Shown in pieces: positions 54,565 through 64,000 of a DNA stretch of 64,000 bases. The stretch's first letter is position 1, and the number at the start of each line of letters is the position of its first letter. Below the pieces are notes generated by a model. It saw only the letters and a program-made list of their open reading frames with translations. It made no database searches and was not told where the DNA came from. Both the position numbers and the translations under genes were made by a program. The DNA is from Dugong dugon (taxonomy: Eukaryota > Chordata > Mammalia > Sirenia > Dugongidae), in contig CM057482.1 of assembly GCA_030035585.1 (NCBI GenBank), positions 10,403,001-10,467,000 on the forward strand, given 5' to 3'.

Positions 54565-55375
54565 GAGCTGACTCCCCAAGGCACAGCTTGTCCCTAGAAT
54601 CCACTCTGATGACTAGTCCTCTGCACCATACAGACTGGAGCAGCCTGTGAGACAGGCCTGTGGAGAGCTTGGCACAGAGCCCAACTCGGGGAGTGCTGTT
54701 ATCAACGGAGGCCAGGCCGGCTGGGCGGAAGGAGCTCCCAGCCAGAGTTCAGGTGCTGGGGCAGTGGGAACCCAGCTAAGCGGCCCCACAGGATGCTGTG
54801 GGAGGGGAGTCTTTCACATTGGAATTCTGAAAGACCACTTCCACAGGCAAGGCCAAAGGCCAAAGGCCAAATGGTCTGAGGACGGGGATTGGGCACCCCT
54901 GAGCAGGCTCTTCACCGGGGTGGCAGAGGGCTGAGGCCTAAGAGGAAGCCAGTGGAGCAAGTGGTGGAAGAGGAAGCAGGTCACATTCAGGCCTGGCTGA
55001 CCCACAGGACTCAGGCTAAATGAAGGTCACAGGCTGGGAGTGCCCCAGAAAGGAGGTCACTGATAGGGAACAACAGACTTACTGGGGCTGCCTCTGGGGA
55101 TCAGGCACGGCCTCCCTTCCCAGCGCTCCAGACCAGTGACCAGCAGGCAGAGGGCGCTGGGACTTGCATGAGGACCCCTCCTGGCAGAGGCCAACCTCAT
55201 GGAGAAGAGGTGGGTCTTCAGTGCACAGTCCCAGGGGCTGGACATGTGTCCATGGCAACACACAGAGGGACAGGATAAGAGGGCCAAGCTGGGGGACGTG
55301 GGGAAGCCACCCAAACCTAGCAGCCCTTCTAGATGCCATGGGCCAGAAGCCTTGAAGCCACCCTCGCCTCCTCTC
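54565..55375. other. Intergenic, no gene seen
   Basis: Includes a 7-bp tandem (CAAAGGC-type, three units) at 54851-54871 and a CTCF-like AGAGGGCGCTGG at 55149-55160. Confidence 0.45.
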
Positions 55376-55379
55376 TCTC

Positions 55380-56522
55380 ACACCCCACATGCAGTCCGTC
55401 AGCACATCCTGTGGGCACCACCTCCAAAACACTGACCGCTTCTCTGTCCTCCCCCACTGCCATCCAAGCCACCTTCGTCTCTCACTGGGAGACTGTAGCA
55501 GGACTCACTGGCCTCGCTGCTTCCACTCTTGTCCCCAGAGTGTCCTCAACACATCAGCCAAGGCAACAGTGATAACGATCAGGTCACTCCTCGGTCCAAA
55601 GCCTTCCAGTAGCTCCCTGCTTCACTCAGAGCAAAAGCCAAGTTCTTTCAATAGCTTACAAGGCCCTTCCCTCACCCCCCACCTCCCAACACACCGCTCC
55701 CTCCTTCTGTTCCAGCCACTCGGGCTTTCTTGCTTTTCTTCAGACAAGCCAGGCATTGCCTTCCACCTCCAGGCCTTTGCACTGGCCATTCTCTCTGCCC
55801 AAAACACATTCCCCTTAGATATCTGCGTGGAAAACCACCTTACTGCCTCCAAGTCTGCTCAAATGTCACTGTATTTCTCAGCATCCCAGCAGGAAACAGC
55901 ATTCAGATTAGGATTATTTGAAGAGGGTTTAATAGAGGGACTCTTTACAAAGGTGTGGATGGAATGAAAGGAAACCACAGGGAAAGGACAATGCCTGGGC
56001 CCAGCAGCAGGGGTGTCCTTGCTACTCCCAGGACTGAAGAGGCAAGGAGAGAGGTGGAGGCAGGAAGGAGAGAATTGTGGGAGAGGGCTACCTGACAGGA
56101 ACTGTGACCCTGTGGGAGGGAGCTAGAGGAAAAACACCTCCCTCACCTCCCTGGGCTCTCCTGCACAGGCTTCCCACTGGCCAACCCTAGCTAGAAGCTG
56201 CATGCAACCCTTCAGGTCAGCCTTCTGGTAGGTGTGTGGGTCCCGAGGGCAAATGGAAGTTACCCGGCCTGGTGGGTGCCTTCTCAGGCATGACTACTCT
56301 CACCACTTCAGCTCCCAAGAACTCTTACCTTGTCCTATTTTTCCCCATGGCACTTAGCACCCAGCATATTAAATAACTTACACAATTTTTATGGTTATTT
56401 TTATTGTCTGTACGCTCCAGGAGGGAGGAATGCTGGTCTCTTTCATTCTCTGCTGTATCCCAAGTACCTAGAACACTGACTGGCACACAGTAGGCATTCA
56501 GTAAGTAACTGCTGGGTGAAGA
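55380..56522 (+). repeat. L2 LINE split by an insertion
   Basis: The left arm, 55380-55872, has 'cttacaaggcccttccctca', 'ccaggcctttgcactggcca' and 'ttctctctgcccaaaacaca'. The right arm, from about 56290, has 'catggcacttagcacccagc', 'ctgtatcccaagtacctaga' and 'cacacagtaggcattcagta'. About 400 bases of other DNA lie between. Confidence 0.7.
55880..56285. mobile_element. Unclassified insertion in the L2
   Basis: Starts near TGTATTTCTCAGC and contains 'ttatttgaagagggtttaat' and 'caggtcagccttctggtagg'. It interrupts an otherwise continuous L2. LTR-like by feel, but the family and ends are unresolved. Confidence 0.4.
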
Positions 56523-56524
56523 AC

Positions 56525-57235
56525 GCCCACTCAGTCTCCCTCAGAGGCCCCTGAGGGGAAAGGAGTGTGTGGGTGCTGCTATCTGCTCCAAGACAGGTTG
56601 AGAGAGAAGCCAGCAGAGCCCCAGGCCCGGGAGGAAGACAGCCCTGCAGGCTAGCCTAGAGCAGCCTCCCTATGGTTCCTACCCTTGAGGCAGCAGATCC
56701 TTCCCTCTCCCCGTGGCTGTGACTTGAGATTGGTAGGAATTTTCCTTGGCAAAGGCCTTCCCAAACCTGGTCTCTCCAGCAAGGCTCTGCTCTGTGAAAT
56801 CTCCTACCTTATGAATGAGCTCTTTGAGGGTACCTCTGGCTTGGCCCCTCTCTTGGGCCTCCAAGGAATGTTTCCTTCAAGGAGTCCTGAACTCATTCTG
56901 CAATAGAAGGTCTGGGAGTTCTAGGCTTGGAGGCTGTGAGGTCCCCCTTGGCCTCAGGTTTCCAGGGACTGGGTGGTATGGGGACTGCCCTTGGCGAGCT
57001 CTTGAGCTCCCTCCCCTACAGGAGCCCCAGGGGGGTGCTGGGGCTTCCCTGAGCTAGCATTGCACCCCCTTAATAAGCCTCCCTGTCCCACAGGAGAGGA
57101 CATTTATAAAAAAAATGTAAAGTCCAACCTGTCCCCCAATAGAAAGTCTCATAATTGTAAAGTTGTGCATTTTCTCTAATGGATCTGTAAACTAGAAGTT
57201 ATTTCCGTCAAAACACCAACAGAATCTGGGGAGGG
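56525..57235. other. Intergenic, no gene seen
   Basis: Single-copy-looking with no coding frame. Confidence 0.45.
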
Positions 57236-57636
57236 AGCCTTGAAAAATGATATTAATCTTAAGCTGGAAAAATAAACATTAGAGACTAGCAGGGAATTTC
57301 TGAAAAATGAAGGGAACAAGGAACACACCAACACAAAACCCAGAAGTCTTAAAGAAAAGGATGGATGATTTGAACACATAAAAATTAAAAACCTGAATGG
57401 AGAAAATTACTGTAAACACAGTCGACACACTGGAAAATATTTTTAACATACTGTCAGAATAATGTCACTTTAGTATACAAGTTTTACAAATCAATATGAA
57501 AATATCGGGCAACCAAATTAAAAAAATGAGCAAAGTATGTAAGCAGACAATTCACCAAAAAATTAAAAAGACAATTAAAAAGTAAACAATAAATACATGA
57601 AAAGATGCTTACATTCATTCATAATTAAAGAAATGT

Positions 57637-58105
57637 TGTCTTAGTTATCTAGTGCTGCTATAACAGAAATACCACAAGTGGATGGCTTTAACAAAGGGAA
57701 ATTTATTTTCTCACAGTCTAGTAGGTTAGAAGTCCAAATTCAGGGCGTCAGCTCCAGGGGAAGGCTTTCTCTGTCACTGCTTTCTTGGTGGTTTGAGGTT
57801 CCCAACTCTCTGCTTGCTTCCCTGTCCTTTTATCTCCTGAGAGATAAAAAGTGGTGCAGGCCACACCCCAGGTAAACTCCCTTTACATTGGATCAGGGTT
57901 GTGACCTGGGTAGGGGTGTTACATCCCACTCTAATCTCTTTGACATAATCTAATCTTGCCTCATTAACCACAGGCAGAAATTAGGATTTTCAACACATAG
58001 GAAAATTACATCAATCACAAAATGGAGGACAACCACACAATACTGGGAATCATGGCCTAACCAGGTTGATAGTTATTTTTGGGGGACACAATTTCATCCG
58101 TGACA
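57637..58105 (-). mobile_element. Solo LTR of MaLR type, antisense, inside L1
   Basis: TGTCTTAGTT...CCGTGACA with an exact 5-bp target duplication, AATGT (57632-57636 and 58106-58110). It resembles the LTR at 53895-54317. No internal genes. Confidence 0.82.
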
Positions 58106-58257
58106 AATGTATAAAAAAATAGCAATGAAAAAACATCTTCAATTGCCAGATTGGCACCGATTAAAATATTTCACAATGTACAGTGTTGCTGAGCGTGTGG
58201 GGAATGTAAATTGACCAACATGTTGGAGGACAAATTGGAAATAGCTATTGTGGTAGA

Positions 58258-58699
58258 GTAAAATGGCCACAAGTTCTTTGACACTCCTGCCATCAAGAGG
58301 AGAAGTCCATATCCCTTTCCTTTGAATTTGGGCTGGTCTCTTAATTTCCTGACCAATAAAATACAGCAGAAGTGACAGCATATCACTTCCAAGTGTATTC
58401 CTTAACATCCACAGCAGGTTCTGCTTCCTGCCTCTTGGAAGCCGTCTTCAACTACCTGACACCACCGTAATTTCAGAAGCCCAAACCATATGGGAAGGCC
58501 CCGGAGAATAAGATACCATATGGAAAGAGCGAGGTCAAGGGGGCATCGAAGCCCCAGTCACGTGAGTGATGAAACTATCTTGGAAAAAAGTCAGAGATGA
58601 ACCAACCCGCTGAGCCCTTCCTGAATTCCTGACCCACAAAATCATGAACAAAATACAATGGTTGTTTTAAGCACAAAGTTTTAGGGTGGCACAGCTATC
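58258..58699 (+). mobile_element. Solo LTR of MaLR-like type, sense, inside the same L1
   Basis: 'cactcctgccatcaagagga', 'ctggtctcttaatttcctga', 'gaagcccaaaccatatggga' and 'aatggttgttttaagcacaa' are marks of an old mammalian LTR family. Ends are approximate and the subfamily is unresolved. Confidence 0.6.
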
Positions 58700-58957
58700 C
58701 AAATTTACACTTATCCCTTGGCCTAGCAATTCCACTTGTGTGAATTTAACCTACTGAAATGTTTGCACAAGTGCACAAAAATACCCAAACAAGGAAGTTA
58801 ATTGCAGCATTGCTTATGATAGCACAAGACTGGAAGTAGTATGTCCATTATTAGGGGAATGGCTAAATGAATTCTGGTATATCTAGTCAATGATATACTC
58901 TGCCTGCTGAAAGCCTGAGACAAGGAAAAGTCCCATTCGAGGTCCTGTGAGCCTAGG

Positions 58958-59150
58958 GTGGTATAACAGAATGGTTAAGAGTATAGACTCTGGAGCCATA
59001 TTTCCTGGCTCTGCCATTTTTGAGCTGTGTGACTTTGGGCAAATTGTTTAACCTCTTCATGTGAGTTTCCTCATCTATAAAAGGGGGATGGTAATCATAG
59101 TACCTACTTTAGAGGGTTGTGGTGAGAAATCAACAAGTTAATATGACAAA
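58958..59150 (+). repeat. MIR SINE, well preserved
   Basis: 'gaatggttaagagtatagac', 'gctgtgtgactttgggcaaa', 'gtttcctcatctataaaagg' and 'agtacctactttagagggtt' are in full MIR order. Confidence 0.8.
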
Positions 59151-59180
59151 CCTGGTATATATCTGTGCTACATGTATTTT

Positions 59181-59342
59181 GAAGGCATCCTGGTGGTGCA
59201 CTGGTTAAGCACTCGACTGCTAAATGTCGCCAGTTCGAATCCACCAGCTGCTCCTTGGAAACCCTATGGGGCATTTCTACTCTGTCCTACAGGGTTGCTA
59301 TGAGTCAGAACCGACTCGACGACACGTAACAACAACAACAAA
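59181..59342 (+). mobile_element. AfroSINE with (CAA)n tail
   Basis: Starts GAAGGCATCCTGGTGGTGCA, box B CCAGTTCGAATCCACC, ends AACAACAACAACAAAG. Confidence 0.9.
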
Positions 59343-59457
59343 GTGATTCCAAAGCAAAGGATCTGTGAGATTGTCATCCTGGGACAAGGAAGGGATATTT
59401 GACAAATAAAGGGGCTTGAAGACCGTAGCAGGAGAATATAGATTATATAACTTAAAG

Positions 59458-59623
59458 GAGCTCTGGTGGTGCAGTGGTTAAAGTGATTGATTGCTAACTG
59501 AAAGGTCAGCCGTTGGAAACCACCAGCTGCTCCTCGGGAGAAAGGTGTGGCGGTCTTCTTCCACAGAGATTTACAGCCTTGGAAACCCTCTGGGGGTCCC
59601 TATGAGCCAGACTCAACAGCAGT

Positions 59624-59628
<5 letters not shown>
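59458..59628 (+). mobile_element. AfroSINE followed by (TA)n
   Basis: Starts GGAGCTCTGGTGGTGCAGTG. The tail GCAGTGGGTTTA leads directly into a TA microsatellite. Confidence 0.88.

Positions 59629-59654
<26 letters not shown>
59629..59654. repeat. (TA)n microsatellite
   Basis: About 13 uninterrupted TA units, probably grown from the SINE tail. Confidence 0.95.
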
Positions 59655-59659
<5 letters not shown>

Positions 59660-60600
59660 TATTTTTTTTGCTGTTGTTGAGAATATACACTGCAGAACAC
59701 ACACCAATTTAAGTTTCTACGTGTACAATTCAGTGACGCTGATTACATTCTTCAAGTTGTACAACCATTCTCACCCTCCTTTTCTGAATTGTTCCTTCCC
59801 CATTAACTCAGTGTCCCCTAAGTTGCCTATCTAATTCTTAGAGTTGCTGTTGTCAATTTGATACCATATAGAGAGTCCTTAAAAGAGCACAATGCTCCAG
59901 GCAGACATTCTTAACTAGTTAAGCTAAACTATTGTTGGTTTTCAGAAGATTTCAGGGGATATTTTTGTTTTAAGGTTTAAAGATGATCTTGGGCAATAGT
60001 TTCATCCAGTCTCCATGGCTCCAGAAAATCTAGATTCCATGATAATTTGAAATTCTGTTCTGCATTTTCTCCCTTTTGATCAGGATTCTTCTATAGCATC
60101 TTTGATCAAAACGATCAGTAATGGTAGCCAGGCACCACCCAGTTCTGGTCTCATGTTGAAGGATGCAGTTGTTCATGGAGGCAGTTAGCCACACACTCCT
60201 ATTGGTGGGAGAATATTTTTTAAAGAAATGGACTCATGCTGTACTTCCTGTTACGCATCTTGCTATCTCCTAAGAGAATCTTCCTATCTCAGCACATACA
60301 GACCTACTCATTTCTTTTTAACAATTGCTCAGCATCGCATTGTATGGCTGCACCATCATTTACTTCACCATCCCCTATTGATGGACACTTGGGTCATTTC
60401 CAGTTCTTTGTTACAGTTTCAAACTACACTGCAGCAAACATCCCAGCACATTTATCTTTGCCCAATTACTGCTATTAGTCTGTGGTACAGATTCTTAGAA
60501 AACGCATTGTTGAGCATAAACGGTATGTACATTTAAAAAATTCTTACAGCTCTTGTCAAATTGCTTCAATATCTGGTCCCATCTCCCCTTCCACTGCCCT
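59655..60600 (-). repeat. L1 3' UTR and ORF2 end, antisense
   Basis: The 3' UTR-like part (to about 60200) has 'gtgtacaattcagtgacgct', 'tcaatttgataccatataga' and 'gatggcagccag'-type phrases. 60230-60600 has 'gatggacacttgggtcattt', the usual antisense L1 stretch. This 3' start also forms the middle block of the mosaics at 32405 and 34086. Confidence 0.75.
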
Positions 60601-60975
60601 TTATTCTTATAACATTGATGTCTGTTTTCAGCTGTGTATTTCTTTTAGATGAACTTTAGTATCAAGTTGCCCAGTCTTATCAGGCCATGTTTTTAAAATG
60701 AATACAAGGATGAATGAGTCACCATGCCAACCTTGAAAGTTCACAGTCTGGCAAGGGTTGGGGTGGGGATAGAGGTGTAGCGGGGATGACAGCTGCCAAA
60801 TAAACAGTTACCCCAGTGAGACCAGGGCTGGCACTGAAGGCTGGACCATGGCTCTGGAAGCCTCCAGGAAAGAGCCGCATGCTGGGTCTGGGGCAATCAG
60901 GGAGACCTCTGTGGGCGGGGGGAGGTTTCCTGCCTAGCCTTAGTACTGTTTATGGAGTATTTTCTGGAATACCAA
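60600..60975. other. Intergenic, no gene seen
   Basis: Single-copy-looking DNA up to a split MIR that starts near 60950. Confidence 0.45.
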
Positions 60976-61405
60976 CTCACTGAATTCTCACAACAGCCTT
61001 GTGCATTAAGTACAGGGGTGGATTATCCAATAGGCAAGGTAAGCATGGTGCTTACCTTGCCTACCAGTCATCTGTAGTGACCAATTTCACCTTTTTCACC
61101 ACATTAAAGACTGGTATGGCTGCCATCTGTCTCTCTCCCAAGCCCACAGCATCTTCCTACAGAATCAAAGCCTCTTTTCAAATTTACAGTCCTTGACAGG
61201 GGCAGATGACTAATCGGCAAGATAAGCACAGGCTTACTTACAAATCTGTAGTGAACACATGATGTGGTGAAACTCATGTGAAATTGTTTACTACAGATGA
61301 CCTGGGAAGCAAGGTAAGCACCGTGTTTACCTTGCTTATCGGATAATCCACCCGATTAAATACTACTATTATCTCCATTTTCCAGATGAGGAAACTGAGA
61401 ATGGA
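60975..61405 (-). repeat. MIR SINE split by a hAT-like element
   Basis: 'gaattctcacaacagccttg' (to 61012) and 'ctactattatctccattttc' plus 'cagatgaggaaactgaga' (from 61363) join into a continuous antisense MIR when 61013-61362 is removed. Confidence 0.75.
61013..61354. mobile_element. Non-autonomous hAT-like DNA transposon (342 bp)
   Basis: Ends CAGGGGTGGATTATCC at left and GGATAATCCACCCG at right, an inverted repeat that continues imperfectly for about 65 bases. Each arm contains its own hairpin (CAAGGTAAGCA / TGCTTACCTTG). The flanks ATTAAGTA (61005-61012) and ATTAAATA (61355-61362) are an 8-bp target duplication with one change, as for hAT. A second left-end-like copy starts at 61197 (CAGGGGCAGATGACTAATCG), so the element has an internal partial duplication. 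It contains no transposase. Confidence 0.75.
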
Positions 61406-61409
61406 GGTC

Positions 61410-62045
61410 TTGCCCAACTCCAGCCTCTGAGCGCTTCACAACCACACCTCCCCGCCCTTCTCTTTGCTGCACTTCCCCCAGTGTCACCCACCAGCACACA
61501 CACACACTCCTGTCCCTGAGGCTGGGCTGGCAGTGCGCTGGGCCATGGACACTGCCTCAGTGGTGCTGCCTTCCTAAAGAAGCGGGGACGCAGACCCCAC
61601 CTATCTGCTGGCTGGTCTGCCTCAGGGCAGGACTTCCCTAACAGGTTGGGTTCTGGCCTGCTCTGGGGCCCAGACCGCAGGATGCTGCCTCACTCCCTCA
61701 GCCCAGTGATACCTGGTCATCCCGCCTCTTCTCCAGGCCAACACCCCTCCCACCTGCTTGTCACAGTCTCAGAAATGAGTTCATTTGGAGTGTCGCTCCC
61801 TTCCCGCAGGTTTTTAATGCACATTCCTCCGACAGGAGCCCAGAGTCAGTCCCAAACTTTCCGTGTGAATGTGGTTATTCTGTCTTTTCTTCATATTTAG
61901 TAAAGCCTGAGGCTCTCTGAAAGGGTTAGGAAGGGCAGTGGAAATCCGACAGGCAGTTAACCCCACATTGCCTCACAGCCCCAACGTGCTGCTTCCTCCT
62001 TCACCCCAACGTCCAAGTTCTTAGTCTGGCATTCCAGGACCTTCA
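61410..62045. other. Intergenic, no gene seen
   Basis: A short CA run lies near 61495-61508. The rest appears single-copy, with L2-like 'ccaagttcttagtctggcat' near 62010. Confidence 0.45.
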
Positions 62046-62049
62046 TCGG

Positions 62050-62480
62050 CGATATGAGGGAAAGCCTCAGAAAACAGCGCAGCAGAAAGCCCGGCGTGGA
62101 GGACCCAGGAGGGAGAGGCTTGGAGCGCTTGGGCGCTGCGCTTCTCTGTGTCCCTCAGCTCCTCGTGGAGTCTCTTTCATCCGCGTATCCAGCCAGTCTC
62201 GGCCCAGCTCCTTCTCATATCATCAGTTCCAGCTAGGCTAGACCACAGCCTCTATCCTCCCTCTATGCTCTCCCTCCTCGCGCGCCGCTGGTCGCCCTCA
62301 CGGTCGTGCCGACAAATCATGCGTGCGCTCGCCTGAGGGATTTACGGTACGTAGAGAAGAGCGGCTCTTCGCCGGCTCTGGCTCCCCCGCGTGTTGACAG
62401 CCGGCAGGAGCACTGGGCAGCCCATGCACGCGGCGCGCGTGTGATCTATGGGAAGAACCGCACAGCGGCTTGCAGTACCA
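62050..62480. promoter_or_regulatory. CpG-rich patch, candidate orphan promoter
   Basis: CpGs cluster here, densest at 62275-62470 (CGCGCGCCGCTGG, CGGTCGTGCCG, CACGCGGCGCGCGTG), in surroundings where they are rare. No initiating exon is recognised. In the human order the next gene downstream is ANKDD1A, so a distal promoter is conceivable. This is inference. Confidence 0.35.
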
Positions 62481-62573
62481 TTTTCCATTCGCCCCCTGCT
62501 TGGCTGGAGGGTGGGGTAGGGTGGGGAGTTTACGGACGGAATGATAGCTAAAGGGTATAGGTTATCTTCTTCG

Positions 62574-62727
62574 GGTGATGAAAATGTTCTAAATTTTAGT
62601 GGTGACGGTTGTATAGCTCTGTGAATATACTAGAAACTGTTGGATTGTACACTTAAATGGGTGAATTGTATGGTATGTGGATTATATCTCCATCAAATTC
62701 TTACAAAAAAGGCAAAAAAAAAAAAAA
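62574..62727 (+). repeat. L1 3' end
   Basis: 'gttggattgtacacttaaat', 'gggtgaattgtatggtatgt' and the A-rich end at 62704-62727 are the classic L1 tail, like 866-986. Confidence 0.75.
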
Positions 62728-62795
62728 ACCCACTCAAGACAAAAACCCCTCGCCATTGAGTGAATTCCACGTGTTAGAGTATAATTATTTTATAG

Positions 62796-62876
62796 GGTTT
62801 GGCTGTAAACTTTATGGAAGCAGATTGCCAGGGCTTTCTCCCTCTGTGTCGCTGGGTGGGTTCCAACCTCTTTAAA
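62796..62876 (-). mobile_element. AfroSINE fragment
   Basis: 'ggctgtaaactttatggaag', 'cagattgccagggctttctc' and 'gctgggtgggttccaacctc' are the middle of an antisense SINE; both ends are missing. Confidence 0.75.
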
Positions 62877-62879
62877 TTA

Positions 62880-63285
62880 GTTGTTGCTGTTAGGTGTGGT
62901 GGGGTCGGTTCCAACTTATAGCGACCCTATTGACACACTGCCCGGTCCTGTGCCATCCTCACAATCGCTGCTGTGTTTGGACACATTGTGACAGCCACTG
63001 TGTCATCCATCTCATCGAAGGCCTTCCTCTTTTTCACTGACCCTCTACTTTATCAAGCATGATGTCCTTCTCCAGGGACTGGCCCCTCCTGATAACATGT
63101 TCAAAATACGTGAAATGAAGTCTGGCCATCCTTGCTTCTAAGGAGCACTCTGGCTGTCCTTCTTCCAAGACAGACTTGTTCATTCCTCTGGAAGTCCATG
63201 GTGTATTCAATATTCTTTGCCAACACCATAATTCAAAGGCATCAATTCTTCCTTATTCATTGTCCAGCTTTTGCATGAATGAGTC
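62880..63285 (-). mobile_element. RTE LINE 3' end fragment
   Basis: Antisense: 'gttgctgttaggtgtggtgg', 'ccttctccagggactggccc' and 'gtccatggtgtattcaatat', ending near 'cattgtccagcttttgcatg'. Confidence 0.87.
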
Positions 63286-63331
63286 CAACTAGGGTGAAAA
63301 AATTACTATCACACTAGTACAGTATGCAGGG

Positions 63332-63530
63332 AACCCTGGTGTCACAACAACGGTTAAGCATGGAACTGCTGCCTAGAAGGTTGGCGATTTGAACCCACCC
63401 AGAGGCTCTATGAGAAAACGATCTGGTGATCTGCTCCCATAAAGATTACAGCCTAGGAAACCCTATGGGGCAGCTCTGCACTGTCACGTGGGGTTGCTAT
63501 GAGTCAAAATTGCTGGCAACTAACAACAGT
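63332..63530 (+). mobile_element. AfroSINE
   Basis: Starts GGGAACCCTGGTGTCACAAC and ends GCTGGCAACTAACAACAG. ACAGTATG occurs at both flanks, a probable short target duplication. Confidence 0.87.
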
Positions 63531-63563
63531 ATGGTATGCTGGTGTAGGAAAGGGAGAACATAG

Positions 63564-63568
<5 letters not shown>

Positions 63569-63596
<28 letters not shown>
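63569..63596. repeat. (AC)n microsatellite
   Basis: About 14 uninterrupted AC units. Confidence 0.95.
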
Positions 63597-63639
63597 GTAT
63601 GACTACATTAAAATATATAAGGTAAGCAACAACAACAAA

Positions 63640-64000
63640 AAGATTATTGTGACATATGTTGGCAAGAATGTGGGGAAATTGGAACGCTTATCCATTGCTG
63701 GTGAGAATGCAAAATGGTACAGCCCTTGTGGAAAACAGTGGTAGTTCCCCAGAAAACAAAATATCATATGGCCCAGGAATTCCACTCCTAGGTAGATACC
63801 CAAAAGACTTGAAAGCAGAACCTCAAACAGAGACTTGTACGTCAAGTCTCATTGCAGCCACTGTTCACAATAGTCAAAAGGTGGAAAAAACCTAAATGCC
63901 CATCAACAGACGAATGGATAAACAAAATGCGGTACATGCATACAATGGAATGCTACTCAGCCAGTAGGAGAAATGAAGTCTTGATACATGCTACAGTATG
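63640..64000 (+). repeat. L1 fragment running off the window
   Basis: Sense ORF2 3' phrases: 'ttggcaagaatgtggggaaa', 'tccattgctggtgagaatgc', 'ggaattccactcctaggtag' and 'catacaatggaatgctactc'. Confidence 0.85.

Larger units (their letters stand above)
57240..58935 (+). repeat. L1 fragment carrying two nested LTRs
   Basis: Sense L1 ORF2/3' phrases occur in three pieces: 57240-57636 ('aaaatgagcaaagtatgtaa'), 58111-58257 ('cagattggcaccgattaaaa') and 58700-58935 ('gcctagcaattccacttgtg', 'gcagcattgcttatgatagc'). They read in the proper L1 order once the LTRs at 57637-58105 and 58258-58699 are set aside. Confidence 0.8.

Noticed and set aside
62054-62340. First exon of ANKDD1A
   Set aside because: The frames here do not give the ankyrin-type N-terminus expected for that protein; only the CpG content suggests a promoter.

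Overview
The window is vertebrate nuclear DNA from a placental mammal, and most likely from an afrotherian of the elephant/manatee/hyrax group. It has mammal-wide MIR, L2, MaLR and hAT repeats, AG/GT-bounded introns and a CpG-island promoter. It also carries many tRNA-headed AfroSINE copies (consensus head starting GGAGCCCTGGTGGCGCAGTGG) and fragments of an RTE LINE whose 3' end is shared with such SINEs. That combination points to Afrotheria. The species call is inference from repeat content.

Layout. From 1 to about 8.8 kb lies the 5' flank. It is nearly all repeats (MIR, L1, a MaLR-type LTR with a SINE in it, AfroSINEs, an antisense L1, a 1.5 kb RTE fragment and three successive L2 fragments), plus a small CpG-rich non-repeat patch at about 3.47-3.72 kb. 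A strong CpG island at 8.8-9.5 kb is the promoter of the one protein gene that can be assembled here, PLEKHO2, on the + strand. Its six coding exons are 9322-9330, 16181-16330, 20500-20616, 24847-24951, 26538-26636 and 28712-29728. All join in phase 0 across AG/GT borders and give a 498-residue protein. The 3' UTR runs to a polyadenylation signal at 31485-31490. From 31.5 to 64 kb I found no protein gene that I can defend. This part is intergenic DNA rich in repeats, with one unexplained 141-codon ORF (44803-45228) and a CpG-rich patch near 62.05-62.48 kb. From memory of the human 15q22 gene order, PIF1 lies upstream and ANKDD1A downstream of PLEKHO2; neither gene's coding sequence is visible here.

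How the parts work together. PLEKHO2 encodes an N-terminal PH domain (exons 2-4), a basic segment that matches a capping-protein-interaction (CPI) motif (exon 5), and a long Pro/Ser/Glu-rich region ending in a leucine-rich, probably coiled-coil tail (exon 6). Regulation may involve the CpG island, two short upstream ORFs, a TTAYRTAA-type motif cluster and a GTCACGTGAC palindrome in intron 3. These regulatory readings are inference. Nothing in the window looks like a wholly new biological system. The best second looks are the overlapping upstream ORF, the intron 3 motif clusters, a hAT-like miniature transposon cleanly inserted in a MIR, the tRNA-Gly-headed SINE, and the two CpG patches with no assigned gene.
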